In this document: positions 51,159 to 58,720 of the stretch, one piece after another
Layout: each line of letters begins with the position of its first letter
Numbering within the stretch: the first letter of the stretch is position 1
Source: JAHEFU01 sp041395205
GTDB taxonomy: Bacteria; 4484-113; JAFGCY01
Assembly (NCBI GenBank): GCA_041395205.1
Contig: JAWLAZ010000005.1
Coordinates: 1-64,000, forward strand
Reading direction: 5' to 3'
DNA length: 64,000 nt
Made by a program: the position numbers and the translations under genes
Notes under the pieces: generated by a model
What the model saw: the letters and a program-made list of their open reading frames with translations, nothing else
What the model was told of the DNA's origin: nothing
Databases searched by the model: none

Positions 51159-52094
51159 GTGTCAGTTCCCGGATCACCCGACGCCCGCCTCTCACCGCTC
51201 TACGGCCTCGTGCTGCTGATGCTGCCCTGCATCGCCGCGATGCAGGAATTCTTCTGGCAGATGCACCAACTGCAGTTCATCGCCCTGCTGGCAATGCTCG
51301 TCGGGCTGGTGCTCTATACCAGGCGTGAGTACCTCGACCAGCGCGACGGACAGTTCATCCCCACGGCGCTCTCCGATCTCGAACCGGCGGGGCACCTGCT
51401 GCTGCTGAGCATCTTCATGCTGGTGCACTTCGCGCTGGTGCGCTTCGTCTACGCGATCATCATCGGCAACCGGGCCTGGCTGATGCCGAACCTCCTGAAC
51501 CTGGCTGGCCTGCCGCTGCATCGCGATTACATCTACTACGGCCTGGAACTGGCGGCGGTGCTGGCCGTGCTGCACTACTCGAAGAACATCGAGCGCGTGC
51601 GCTTCCACTTCAACCTGAAGTTCCGCTTCCTGCCGGTTGACATCCTGATCACGCTCGGCTTCCTCGGGCTGACCTTCGGCGGGCTCTACGGCTATCAGCA
51701 CTTCTTCGGCGAGACGCACGGGCAGTGGTCGCCATTCGGGATCTCGGCGGAGGCGGGCCGCGTGAAATTCCTCGTGGCCGGTGCGGTGTTCGCCGTGATC
51801 AATGCGCTGGTGGAGGAACTGTGGTTCCGTGGCGTGCTGCTCGGCTCACTGCGCACGCTGATGCGCGCGCGCTACCAGATCCTGCTGCAGGGCCTGGCCT
51901 TCGGCCTGATCCACTGGTACGGCACGCCGCAGGGCATCATGGGCCTGATCCTCGCCGGCGGCGGGGGTGTGCTGCTCGGGGCCTGGACCTGGCGGAGGCG
52001 CAGCCTCTGGCCGGCCTTCATCGTGCATGTGTTTGCCGACTGGCTGATCTTCGCCTGGACCGCCGCCAAATCCGGCAGTCTGCTTGCCAACTGA
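51159..52094 (+). CDS. CPBP family intramembrane glutamic endopeptidase
   Basis: 311 residues with about eight membrane helices. The catalytic EELWFRG motif (EExxxR, near residue 220) and the later GLIHWYGTPQGIMG histidine are those of CaaX-protease/bacteriocin-processing (Abi/Rce1) proteins. The substrate is unknown. GTG 51159 is preferred over ATG 51138 because CATAAT lies seven bases before it. Confidence 0.87.
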   Translation: MSVPGSPDARLSPLYGLVLLMLPCIAAMQEFFWQMHQLQFIALLAMLVGLVLYTRREYLDQRDGQFIPTALSDLEPAGHLLLLSIFMLVHFALVRFVYAIIIGNRAWLMPNLLNLAGLPLHRDYIYYGLELAAVLAVLHYSKNIERVRFHFNLKFRFLPVDILITLGFLGLTFGGLYGYQHFFGETHGQWSPFGISAEAGRVKFLVAGAVFAVINALVEELWFRGVLLGSLRTLMRARYQILLQGLAFGLIHWYGTPQGIMGLILAGGGGVLLGAWTWRRRSLWPAFIVHVFADWLIFAWTAAKSGSLLAN

Positions 52095-52470
52095 GGACAT
52101 GGGATCTCGGGTGTAGGGTGTAGCGGAGGCCAGGCCGTTGGCCTGGCTATAGGACATAGGAGCTCGGGTGTAGGGTGTAGCAGATGGGGGTGTAGCGGAT
52201 TAGGGTGTAGCAGGCAAGGGATCAGGAACTGGACGATAGGGAGGTGCGACACTTGTTGTCGCACAATAACAGAGAAGCAGATCCTGACAACTGAAAGTAA
52301 GGTAGCAGTCCATTGTGCGACAACAAGTGTCGCACCTCCACCTGGCATCAATCCTTTCCGCTATCATTGCAATGATCAAGGATTCCATTGCCAGGCTGAC
52401 AGCCTGGCCTCTGCTACACCCTACACCCGAGCTCCTACATCCTCGTCTGCTACACCCTACAACCCAGCTC
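52095..52470. repeat. Nested inverted-repeat element made of hairpin units
   Basis: A 376-base gene-free gap with near mirror symmetry. Outer arms: CTCGGGTGTAGGGTGTAGC at 52106-52124 and 52163-52181, with partial copies at 52189-52196 and 52201-52211; its reverse complement lies at 52413-52431, and a partial one at 52449-52460. Middle arms: CCAGGCC-GTT-GGCCTGG (52130-52146) against CCAGGCT-GAC-AGCCTGG (52391-52407). Inner arms: a 28-base segment at 52240-52267 repeated exactly in inverted form at 52312-52339, each arm itself a hairpin (TGCGACA...TGTCGCA). The hairpin units follow the form GGAGG-stem-loop-stem-CAAT. Confidence 0.85.
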
Positions 52471-53598
52471 CTACAAACTCTGAGAGGGGCAGGGCCACTG
52501 CGGTGCCGGGCCCTCGGCCGCCAGGTAGCGCCGCATCCCCGCATCCGCCAGGGCATAGCCCCAGTTGATCAGCTGGCCCTGCTCCTGTTCGCTGAAGGTG
52601 CTCAGCCTTGTGCGCACGTAGGCCAGTGAGGCACTGAGCTGGCTGTCGGCCCCCAGCGCGTCGTCAAGCCCGAAACTGGCAATCTCGCTCGAGATCCCCC
52701 AATAGGCCCCGCTCTGCGGATGCTCGGGGTTGCCGAGCCGCTGCTCCAGCAGGTAGCGCTTGCGCATCCGCCGCAGGCGCGAGACGAGCACGGTGTTGGC
52801 GCGCATCAGCTGGATCATGCGGTCGCGCGCCATCCAGTTCCAGGGGCTGAACAGCGAGCTGGCATCGCTGAACAGCAGGGTCCGGCAGCGGTCCAGCACG
52901 CCCTCCATCCCGAGGTTGTCAAACACGCCGCCGTCGGCCAGCACCAGCTTGCGGCGGTGCTGCGGCTCCTGCGCCAGGCGCTCACCCTCGGCCAGTTGCC
53001 ATTCATGCGGTTCGGCGCGCAGGCTGAGCGGCGAGAAGTAGGGCGGCAGGGCGCAGGAGGCTGCGATCGCCCGCGAGAGCGGCATGTCCGTGCGCGGCAG
53101 CACGCCGATCATCGAATCCTCCACGCCGAGCGCGGAGAGTGCCACCGAGCCGCCGCTCAGCAGGTTGGTGGCCATGATCTCGAACAGCGGTTCGCCTTCC
53201 CGCGTGCCGGCCAGGTCCGCCAGCGTGCGCTGGCCGGTCAGGTGCCGGGCGAACAGCAGCCCGAGCCGCGAGCCGTTGCCACGCAGGTGCAGCGGGAAGC
53301 TCCAGAGGCTGGCAACGTCGATGCGCTGGGCACAGAGCCGGCGCACGGGTGCCGCCACCAGCTCGTCGAAGTTGACGGCCACGCCGTCGCGGAATTCCAG
53401 GCTGCGCCAGTTGCAGCCCAGCCAGCCGCCGATGATGCTCCCGCCGCTCACGCTGGCGATGATGTCCAGGCGCGGCAGCCAGCCCAGTTCATTGAGCCGG
53501 GTCAGGCTGCCGATGTGGAACAGCGTGGCCCGGTAGCCGCCGCCGGACAGCGCGAGTGCGGTGCCGGCCAGTGCATCATGTGCCTGCGCCCCACTCAC
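52471..53598 (-). CDS. Patatin-like phospholipase
   Basis: 375 residues. Oxyanion loop LALSGGGYRATLFHIG, nucleophile serine in IIASVSGGSIIGGW, and catalytic aspartate in LADGGVFDNLG form the patatin Ser-Asp dyad. There are no obvious membrane helices or signal peptide. GTG 53598 overlaps the lnt stop (GTGA), so the two are translationally coupled. Such proteins hydrolyse acyl esters of lipids; coupling to lnt suggests phospholipid/lipoprotein acyl metabolism. Confidence 0.85.
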   Translation of the reverse strand: MSGAQAHDALAGTALALSGGGYRATLFHIGSLTRLNELGWLPRLDIIASVSGGSIIGGWLGCNWRSLEFRDGVAVNFDELVAAPVRRLCAQRIDVASLWSFPLHLRGNGSRLGLLFARHLTGQRTLADLAGTREGEPLFEIMATNLLSGGSVALSALGVEDSMIGVLPRTDMPLSRAIAASCALPPYFSPLSLRAEPHEWQLAEGERLAQEPQHRRKLVLADGGVFDNLGMEGVLDRCRTLLFSDASSLFSPWNWMARDRMIQLMRANTVLVSRLRRMRKRYLLEQRLGNPEHPQSGAYWGISSEIASFGLDDALGADSQLSASLAYVRTRLSTFSEQEQGQLINWGYALADAGMRRYLAAEGPAPQWPCPSQSL

Positions 53599-55274
53599 AG
53601 CCAGCCCTCGCTGCGGTGCGCGACGACCAGCCGTAGGCCGATCACGAGCGTTGCCAGCACGCAGAGCTGGGCGAACAGGTCCCCCAGCCGCGTGTAGTAC
53701 GACAGCCCGCTGCTCGGGCCCTCCCACTGCGAAAGCGTTGCCAGTTCGTCCGTGCTGCTCTGCTGGCTGATCCGACCGCTGGGTTCGATGAAGTGGCTCC
53801 AGCCCGTGGTGCTGACGCGCGCCAGCGGCCGGCGGTGCTCCACGGCCCGCAGCACGTCGATGTCGGCGTGCTGGCGGATGCCGTTCTTCAGGTCATACCA
53901 GGAATTGTTGGTGATCAGCAGGAACATGTCGCTGCCGCGCCGGGCCTCGCGCATGAACAGGAAGCTGAAGATGTTGTCAAAGCAGACCATCGGGCTGATC
54001 CGCAGCCCGCGCAGCTCGAAGCTGCCGGTGTCACGCCCGCCGGTCAGGTCGCGGCTGCCCCAGGGATAGTCGAGGAAGCGCACCAGTCCGCGGAAGGGCA
54101 CCACCTCGCCGTAGGCCACGAGCCGCACCTTGCTGTAGACCCACTGGATCACATGATCCGGGCGGATCAGCACCGCCGTGTTCTCCCAGTCGTCCTCGGC
54201 ATGCGGATTGGAGAGCGCACCCATCAGCAGTGTGGTGTTCTGGTTCGTCTCCACGAAGTTCCAGATCCCGAGCGGCAGGTCCTCCGGGTTGTGCGGTTCG
54301 ACGCGCTTCGGGATGCAGGACTCAGGCCAGACCAGCAGCAGCTGCGGTTCGTCCAGCGGCCCCTGGAAATCGGCGACGAAGCCGCTTTCATCCGCGCTGT
54401 CCTCGAACTGCCGCCGCCGTTCCTCGATGCGCTCACCGGACCACTGCTGCGCCAGTTCCTCGCTGGCCGGCTCATAGACCGCGAGCATGCGCTGCAGCTC
54501 GCTGCCGCTCCAGCGCTCCTTGGTGTCCACGCCACCCTGGATCAGGGCCACGCGCACACGCTCCTCGCGCGGCTTGCCGTCGATGCTGTCCAGCCGCCGG
54601 TCGCCGTAGCCCAGCGCCAGGCAGATCAGTCCCAGCCCGATCAGGCTGTGGGCCCAGCTGCGCTGACGGCCGCCATGCCCGCTGATCAGCAGGAACAGCA
54701 GGCAGTTGGCCAACACTATCAGGAAGCTCACTGCATACACGCCGCCGAGATCCGCTACCTGCAGCAGCGGCAGGTTGTGGGTCTGGCTGTAGCCCAGCAG
54801 GTTCCAGGGCAGGGCCCAGAAGCCGAAGCTGCGCAGGTACTCAAGTGCGGTCCAGGCCAGCGGCAGGCCCCAGCAGACCAGCCCCGCACTCTGCTCATGG
54901 AAGATGCGCTGTCCCAGCCAGGCGAACAGTGCCGTGGGCAGGCTGAAGAACAGCGTGAGCATGATCACCGGAGCCACGCCGAAACTGCCGATCCAGTCCA
55001 GATGCAGCACCAGCCACAGCGCACCGGTAAGATAGCCGTAACCGGCAGCGGCGGCGGGGGAGGGACTGCGGCGGATCACCCACAGCAGGGGCAGCAGGGC
55101 CAGGAAGGCCAGCCCGGGCAGCTGGGCGAAGCCATTCGCCGCCTGCCAGCCCGGCAGGCTCAGGCCATTGGCCGTCAGCGGCTGCATCAGCTCCGGGGGC
55201 AGGCTCAGGGGAAAGGCCAGCGCCAGCAGCAGGGCGGAGAGGATGCAGGCTGTGATGCTGATCAGCAAGGGCAT
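53595..55274 (-). CDS. lnt: Apolipoprotein N-acyltransferase
   Basis: 559 residues: six to eight membrane helices in the first half, then a periplasmic nitrilase-like domain. Recognisable catalytic segments are LLVWPESCIPK, VYSKVRLVAYGEVVPF (catalytic lysine) and SPMVCFDNIF (catalytic cysteine), followed by NNSWYDLKNGIRQHADID. It adds the third acyl chain to lipoproteins. The open frame reaches 55430, but the membrane-start ATG at 55274 is more plausible. The many lipoproteins here fit with it. Confidence 0.88.
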   Translation of the reverse strand: MPLLISITACILSALLLALAFPLSLPPELMQPLTANGLSLPGWQAANGFAQLPGLAFLALLPLLWVIRRSPSPAAAAGYGYLTGALWLVLHLDWIGSFGVAPVIMLTLFFSLPTALFAWLGQRIFHEQSAGLVCWGLPLAWTALEYLRSFGFWALPWNLLGYSQTHNLPLLQVADLGGVYAVSFLIVLANCLLFLLISGHGGRQRSWAHSLIGLGLICLALGYGDRRLDSIDGKPREERVRVALIQGGVDTKERWSGSELQRMLAVYEPASEELAQQWSGERIEERRRQFEDSADESGFVADFQGPLDEPQLLLVWPESCIPKRVEPHNPEDLPLGIWNFVETNQNTTLLMGALSNPHAEDDWENTAVLIRPDHVIQWVYSKVRLVAYGEVVPFRGLVRFLDYPWGSRDLTGGRDTGSFELRGLRISPMVCFDNIFSFLFMREARRGSDMFLLITNNSWYDLKNGIRQHADIDVLRAVEHRRPLARVSTTGWSHFIEPSGRISQQSSTDELATLSQWEGPSSGLSYYTRLGDLFAQLCVLATLVIGLRLVVAHRSEGWL

Positions 55275-55351
55275 GATTATAAATTGCGCAGTCCGTCCAG
55301 CGGTTGCATCCGCCACGGAGCCTGCGCGCACCCAGTATGACGCACGCATGG

Positions 55352-55357
55352 GATAAT
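55352..55357 (+). promoter_or_regulatory. -10-like GATAAT before the phosphatase gene
   Basis: Ends six bases before ATG 55364. Confidence 0.5.
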
Positions 55358-55363
55358 CGATGC

Positions 55364-55966
55364 ATGGCCCTCTATCTCGTGCGCCATGGACAGACGGACT
55401 GGAACCGTGAGAAGCGCTTCCAGAGCACAACGGACGTGCCCCTCAACGAAACGGGCCTGGCCCAGGCCTGGCGCATCCGTGAGGAGCTGGAGGCGCGCTC
55501 CGTGAGCTTCATCCTCGCCCGCTCCAGCCCGCTCAGTCGCGCTGTCGAGACCGCGCGGATCATCGTGCAGGGCACGGACACGCCCTTCGAGCCGGAGCCG
55601 GGCTTCATGGAGATCTCCTTCGGGGACTACGAGGGCCGGCTTGAATCGGACCTGCGCGAGGAGTACGGCGAGGCCTATGACAGCTGGCGCGCCTCGCAGT
55701 ACACCGAGGCTCCCCCGGGCGGTGAGTCGATCATCGAAGGTGCCAACCGCGTGCGGCCCTATCTCGAGAAGCTGCGCGCCGCGGCCATGGCCCGCAATGT
55801 GCTGATCGTGGCCCACCAGGCGATCAACATGGCGATGAAGGTGGCGATCAGCGGCCGCATCGATGTGGAAAGCGCAGCGACATTCCGCCAGGACAATGAC
55901 GAAGTGGACGTCTGGGACATGGCGGAGGGCAAGCGCATCGAGATGTGGAAGATCAGCGTCGGCTGA
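55364..55966 (+). CDS. Histidine phosphatase family protein (phosphoglycerate-mutase-like)
   Basis: 200 residues starting MALYLVRHGQTDWNREKRFQ with the catalytic histidine in LVRHGQT and the second histidine in VLIVAHQAINMAM. The family includes GpmB, CobC and broad phosphatases; the substrate is unknown. The in-frame upstream start at 55304 is rejected because the family N-terminus and the GATAAT spacing mark ATG 55364. Convergent with the next gene. Confidence 0.88.
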   Translation: MALYLVRHGQTDWNREKRFQSTTDVPLNETGLAQAWRIREELEARSVSFILARSSPLSRAVETARIIVQGTDTPFEPEPGFMEISFGDYEGRLESDLREEYGEAYDSWRASQYTEAPPGGESIIEGANRVRPYLEKLRAAAMARNVLIVAHQAINMAMKVAISGRIDVESAATFRQDNDEVDVWDMAEGKRIEMWKISVG

Positions 55967-55970
55967 ACGC

Positions 55971-55995
55971 AAAAAGGCCGACCCGCAGGCCGGCC
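55971..55995 (-). terminator. Rho-independent terminator of the 56.0-kb gene
   Basis: Minus strand: GGCCG-GCC, loop TGCG, GGT-CGGCC (8 bp with one G-U pair) followed by five T (55975-55971), 37 bases after the gene's stop. Confidence 0.75.
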
Positions 55996-56032
55996 CATGC
56001 TTTCAGCTTGATGCGGGATTGCTCCCGGGAAA

Positions 56033-56344
56033 TCAGCCCTTGACTTCGAGCAGGAACTTGCGCTTGTCCTTGCCGAGGTCCACGTCGTTCTTGCTCTTGG
56101 CCTGGTCGAAGCTCACCTCGATGTAGGGCACTTCGCCGTCGAACTTGCCGACGCTCGTGACCTTGCCGTGGGCGGAGACGAAGGCACCCTTGTCCAGCCA
56201 GTTGCGCACCTTCTCGAAGAACACGATGTCGCCCTTCTTGTAGGTGTCGGCACCCGCGCCGGCGTCGTAGATCGGGAAATCGCCCTCAGTCTTCTTGCTG
56301 GCCGCGGTGGTTCTGCGTGTCGTAGTCTTCTTGGTAGTCGCCAT
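56033..56344 (-). CDS. Small protein with histone-like basic N-terminal tail
   Basis: 103 residues. The first 20 are Thr/Lys/Arg-rich (starts MATTKKTTTRRTTAASKK). The remainder (YKKGDIVFFEKVRNW, AHGKVTSVGKFDG, EVSFDQAKS) looks like one small beta-barrel, vaguely like KOW/Tudor-type nucleic-acid-binding domains; I do not recognise the family. A strong promoter, a clear GGGAG site (seven bases before ATG) and a terminator make it a single-gene unit, probably highly expressed. DNA or RNA binding is inference only. Confidence 0.7.
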   Translation of the reverse strand: MATTKKTTTRRTTAASKKTEGDFPIYDAGAGADTYKKGDIVFFEKVRNWLDKGAFVSAHGKVTSVGKFDGEVPYIEVSFDQAKSKNDVDLGKDKRKFLLEVKG

Positions 56345-56373
56345 GATTTCACTCCCTGGGGATTGAACCGGAG

Positions 56374-56402
56374 ATTATATAACGTAGCGGCCCTGATTGC
56401 AA
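56374..56402 (-). promoter_or_regulatory. Strong promoter of the basic-tailed protein gene
   Basis: Minus strand: TTGCAA (56397-56402), 17-base spacer, perfect TATAAT (56374-56379), 30 bases before the start codon. Confidence 0.7.
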
Positions 56403-56563
56403 GGAAAAGCACAGGCCGCCAGCCCGAATCCTGTGCTTGAACTACCATGCATGGCCCGGGAATATCGTGTGAAAACGGCGTTATGTTTCACGCAATATTC
56501 AATCTGCCCTTTACTCCCGGTCCAATCCGGGGCGGTAGGATCTGACTGAACCCCTACCTCCAG

Positions 56564-56657
56564 AACCCGTCCCGCCGGACGGGTTCCTGCCAAGCGGGCA
56601 GGGGCGCAGCCGTCCGCTGGCCACGCCCCCGCCTGACACCGGCGCAGTGCCGGCGTC
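56564..56657 (-). repeat. Three consecutive GC-rich hairpins after the pilin-like gene
   Basis: AACCCGTCC-CGCC-GGACGGGTT (56564-56585, 9 bp perfect), CCTGCC-AAGCG-GGCAGG (56586-56602) and GACACCGGC-GCAGT-GCCGGCGTC (56635-56657, one mismatch). They sit 30-120 bases beyond the stop at 56686, so they may end or protect the pilin-array transcript. No T-tract is present. The remainder of this 341-base gap (56345-56685) holds only the promoter at 56.4 kb. Confidence 0.7.
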
Positions 56658-56685
56658 TTCCCCCATCCTTCAGCCGGCTGCCGCA

Positions 56686-57837
56686 TCAACGGTCGCCGTC
56701 ATAGTCCTCTCCCGCGGTGAGCACGAGGATCACCGCATCCCGGATCGCATTGGGATTGCCGTACTGCAGCTGGTCGTTGGTCTCCCCCACATTGCCGAGG
56801 GCGTACGGGCTGCCCTGCCGCGCCGTCGGGTCGCCGCTCTGGCTGCGGGTCCAGGGCCAGATCCGCAGTTCGACCTTGCCATTGTTGCCGCCGCTGCCGA
56901 TATCGCCCGGGCCATCGGGGATGTCCTCAGCCAGCGGGCCGGCGGAGGGCAGTCCCGGATCAGTCACTCCGGCCAGCCACTGCGCATTGCCGGCGGCGGC
57001 ACGCTGGAAGTAGATGATCTGCTGCTCCTCGCCGAGCACATCCTTGCCCTTGGTGCGGATCGAGCCGTAGCCGCCGAGCATGTACTGGTCACTCTGGGTC
57101 GGGATGATCGGGGCGGTGGAGGCGTCGTCATTCCCGGCCGCGATGATCGGTCCGCTGCTCTTGTAGAAGAACATTCCGGGCAGGTAGGGGAAGGGCTTGT
57201 TGCCTTCCCACATGTCCCAGAAGTCGTACTCGATGTTGGCGTAGGTGTTCTCCACGTTGCGGCTGCCGTTGTCGAGATTGAAGTAGATCCACTGCGTGTA
57301 GCGCGGGTCGGCAAGCACGCTGCCCATGCTGGTGCAGTAGGGGCCGAAGCGCGTGCCGTAGTCCTCGCCGGGATTGCCCTGGCCGTTGCGCAGCGGGTCA
57401 GTGGAACTCACGGCATTGGTGGGCAGGTTCTCCTGCACGCGGTGGATGGCAACGCCGTTGGTGGTGAAGGGGTTCTTCGGGTAGGCGTCGATGTAGCCGC
57501 GGCGCAGCAGCGGGTCGCTGGCGCGCTCCGTGGGCTCGATGTCCGTGATCTGGTTGAAGGCCCCGGCGCTGGCGCTTTCGATCACGAGTGCGCTGTACTT
57601 GGGCTCGCCGCCGATCAGGTAGTTGGGGTAGGGGCCCTCGCTGTCAACGGCCCAGCGCTCGACGGAGAGCTGGATGTTGTGCAGGTTGGCCTTGACCTCG
57701 GCTTCCTTGGCCTTGTCCTTGACCTTGATGTAGTTCGGCAGCGCGATCGCGGCGAGGATGCCGATGATCACGATCACGACGAGCAGCTCAATCAGGGTGA
57801 AGCCGCGACGGTTCTTGGCAATTGCAGGGTATTCCAT
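56686..57837 (-). CDS. Type II secretion/type IV pilin-like protein with canonical prepilin leader
   Basis: 383 residues. Class III signal: NRRG followed by FTLIELLVVIVIIGILAAIA (cleavage after Gly12, Glu at +5), then a pilin N-terminal helix (AKEAEVKANLHNIQLSVERW). A large secreted domain follows with YPNYLIGGEP, YPKNPF, ADPRYTQWIYFNLDNG, WDMWEGNKPFPYLPGMFFYK, GGYGSIRTKGKDVLGEEQ and YGNPNAIRDAVILVLTAGED. It is much longer than GspG/PilA. The same secreted domain recurs in the upstream tandem paralogues. The assembly machinery is not in the window. Confidence 0.88.
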   Translation of the reverse strand: MEYPAIAKNRRGFTLIELLVVIVIIGILAAIALPNYIKVKDKAKEAEVKANLHNIQLSVERWAVDSEGPYPNYLIGGEPKYSALVIESASAGAFNQITDIEPTERASDPLLRRGYIDAYPKNPFTTNGVAIHRVQENLPTNAVSSTDPLRNGQGNPGEDYGTRFGPYCTSMGSVLADPRYTQWIYFNLDNGSRNVENTYANIEYDFWDMWEGNKPFPYLPGMFFYKSSGPIIAAGNDDASTAPIIPTQSDQYMLGGYGSIRTKGKDVLGEEQQIIYFQRAAAGNAQWLAGVTDPGLPSAGPLAEDIPDGPGDIGSGGNNGKVELRIWPWTRSQSGDPTARQGSPYALGNVGETNDQLQYGNPNAIRDAVILVLTAGEDYDGDR

Positions 57838-57895
57838 GATGCATCAGTTGACAGTACTGGGCGCGCGGACTGCCGCGCGCGATGGCGCCCGGTGG

Positions 57896-58098
57896 GGAGG
57901 CCCGGAGCAATCCGGGCAAAGGAGGCCTGGTGCCAACCAGGCAATGGAGGCCCGATGTCAGTCGGGCAAGGAGGCCCGATGTCAGTCGGGCAATGGAGGT
58001 CCGATGTCAGTCGGGCAATGGAGGTCAGAATTCATTCTGACAACCTGGGAGGCCCGGAACGATCCGGGCAAATGGCCGTCATCAATCATTCTGACAAT
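57896..58098. repeat. Tandem array of about eight GGAGG-hairpin units
   Basis: About 25-base units start at 57896, 57921, 57946, 57970, 57995, 58020, 58048 and, degenerate, 58074. Each is GGAGG, then a stem-loop, then CAA(T/A). Stems differ but stay paired: CCCGGA/TCCGGG, CCTGGT/ACCAGG, CCCGA/TCGGG (three units, one with CCCGA changed to TCCGA), TCAGAA/TTCTGA, CCCGGA/TCCGGG. Loops are GCAA, GCCA, TGTCAG, TTCA and ACGA. No spacer sequences separate them. Confidence 0.9.
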
Positions 58099-58201
58099 GC
58101 CTGATCAATTGCTCAGCCTGCATTCCTTGGAGCCAGCGGCATTGCCTTGGTGAATGCTGGATGGGCGGTGATCGGTGTTGCCACGCCCGCGCGTGACCAC
58201 C

Positions 58202-58274
58202 TGCCGGGCTTGCGCCCAGCCTCCTGCGCCTGACTTGCGTCAGACCTCCGTTGTGCGGATTGCTCCGCAGCTCC
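58202..58274. repeat. Three units of the same hairpin family in opposite orientation
   Basis: Units 58202-58224, 58225-58249 and 58250-58274 read stem-TTGC-stem followed by CCTCC or GCTCC, which is the reverse complement of GGAGG-stem-GCAA-stem. Stems: GGGC/GCCC, CTGAC/GTCAG, TGCGGA/TCCGCA. A further GGAGCC-GCAA-GGCTCC hairpin lies at 58399-58414. Between these, 58099-58555 holds no gene I can support. Confidence 0.8.
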
Positions 58275-58555
58275 GGCGACCGGGTGTGAGAATGAGCGGT
58301 ATGCGGTGTACTGCCAGCGTCGGAATGAATGAATGGAAAGAATGGCAATAATGATCTGCTGCCAGCCACCCGTCCGGCTCTGTCCCACCAGTTGTTTTGG
58401 AGCCGCAAGGCTCCTGCGGTTCGACCCACCTCCTTTGCAGTGTGTCGACCGGTAATTATGTCCCTTAGCAGATTGTCAGACCATGCGTCGTGGAGTTTGT
58501 TCCTGCCCGGAAAGTGAAATGTGGAAGAAGTCAAAGAAGTGGAAGAAGTGAGGGA

Positions 58556-58720
58556 AGTAGCGGCGACACTCCTGTCGCCGGGATCAGTGAACCGTGAACA
58601 GTGAACAGTAAAGAGTAGCGGCGACACTCCTGTCGCCGGGATCAGTGAAGCGAAAACAGTGAACAGTAAAGAGTAGCGACGACACTCCTGTCGCCGGATT
58701 CAATGAAGCGTAAACAGGAA
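58556..58720. repeat. Three 58-base direct repeats with a hairpin
   Basis: Hairpin GGCGACA-CTCC-TGTCGCC at 58562-58579 and 58620-58637, with a third copy at 58678-58695 in which one base (G to A) breaks a pair. Between hairpins lies a conserved stretch containing GATCAGTGAA and tandem GAACAGT motifs. The period is exactly 58 bases. Confidence 0.88.

Noticed and set aside
56647..58104. Plus-strand frame running through the pilin-like gene into the GGAGG repeats
   Set aside because: It is antisense to a well-supported gene and its end is translated repeat (GGPMSVGQ-like); no start signal.
58418..58427. tRNA T-arm-like GGTTCGACCC
   Set aside because: Flanking bases do not pair to form a T stem, and no acceptor or anticodon arms are found around it.
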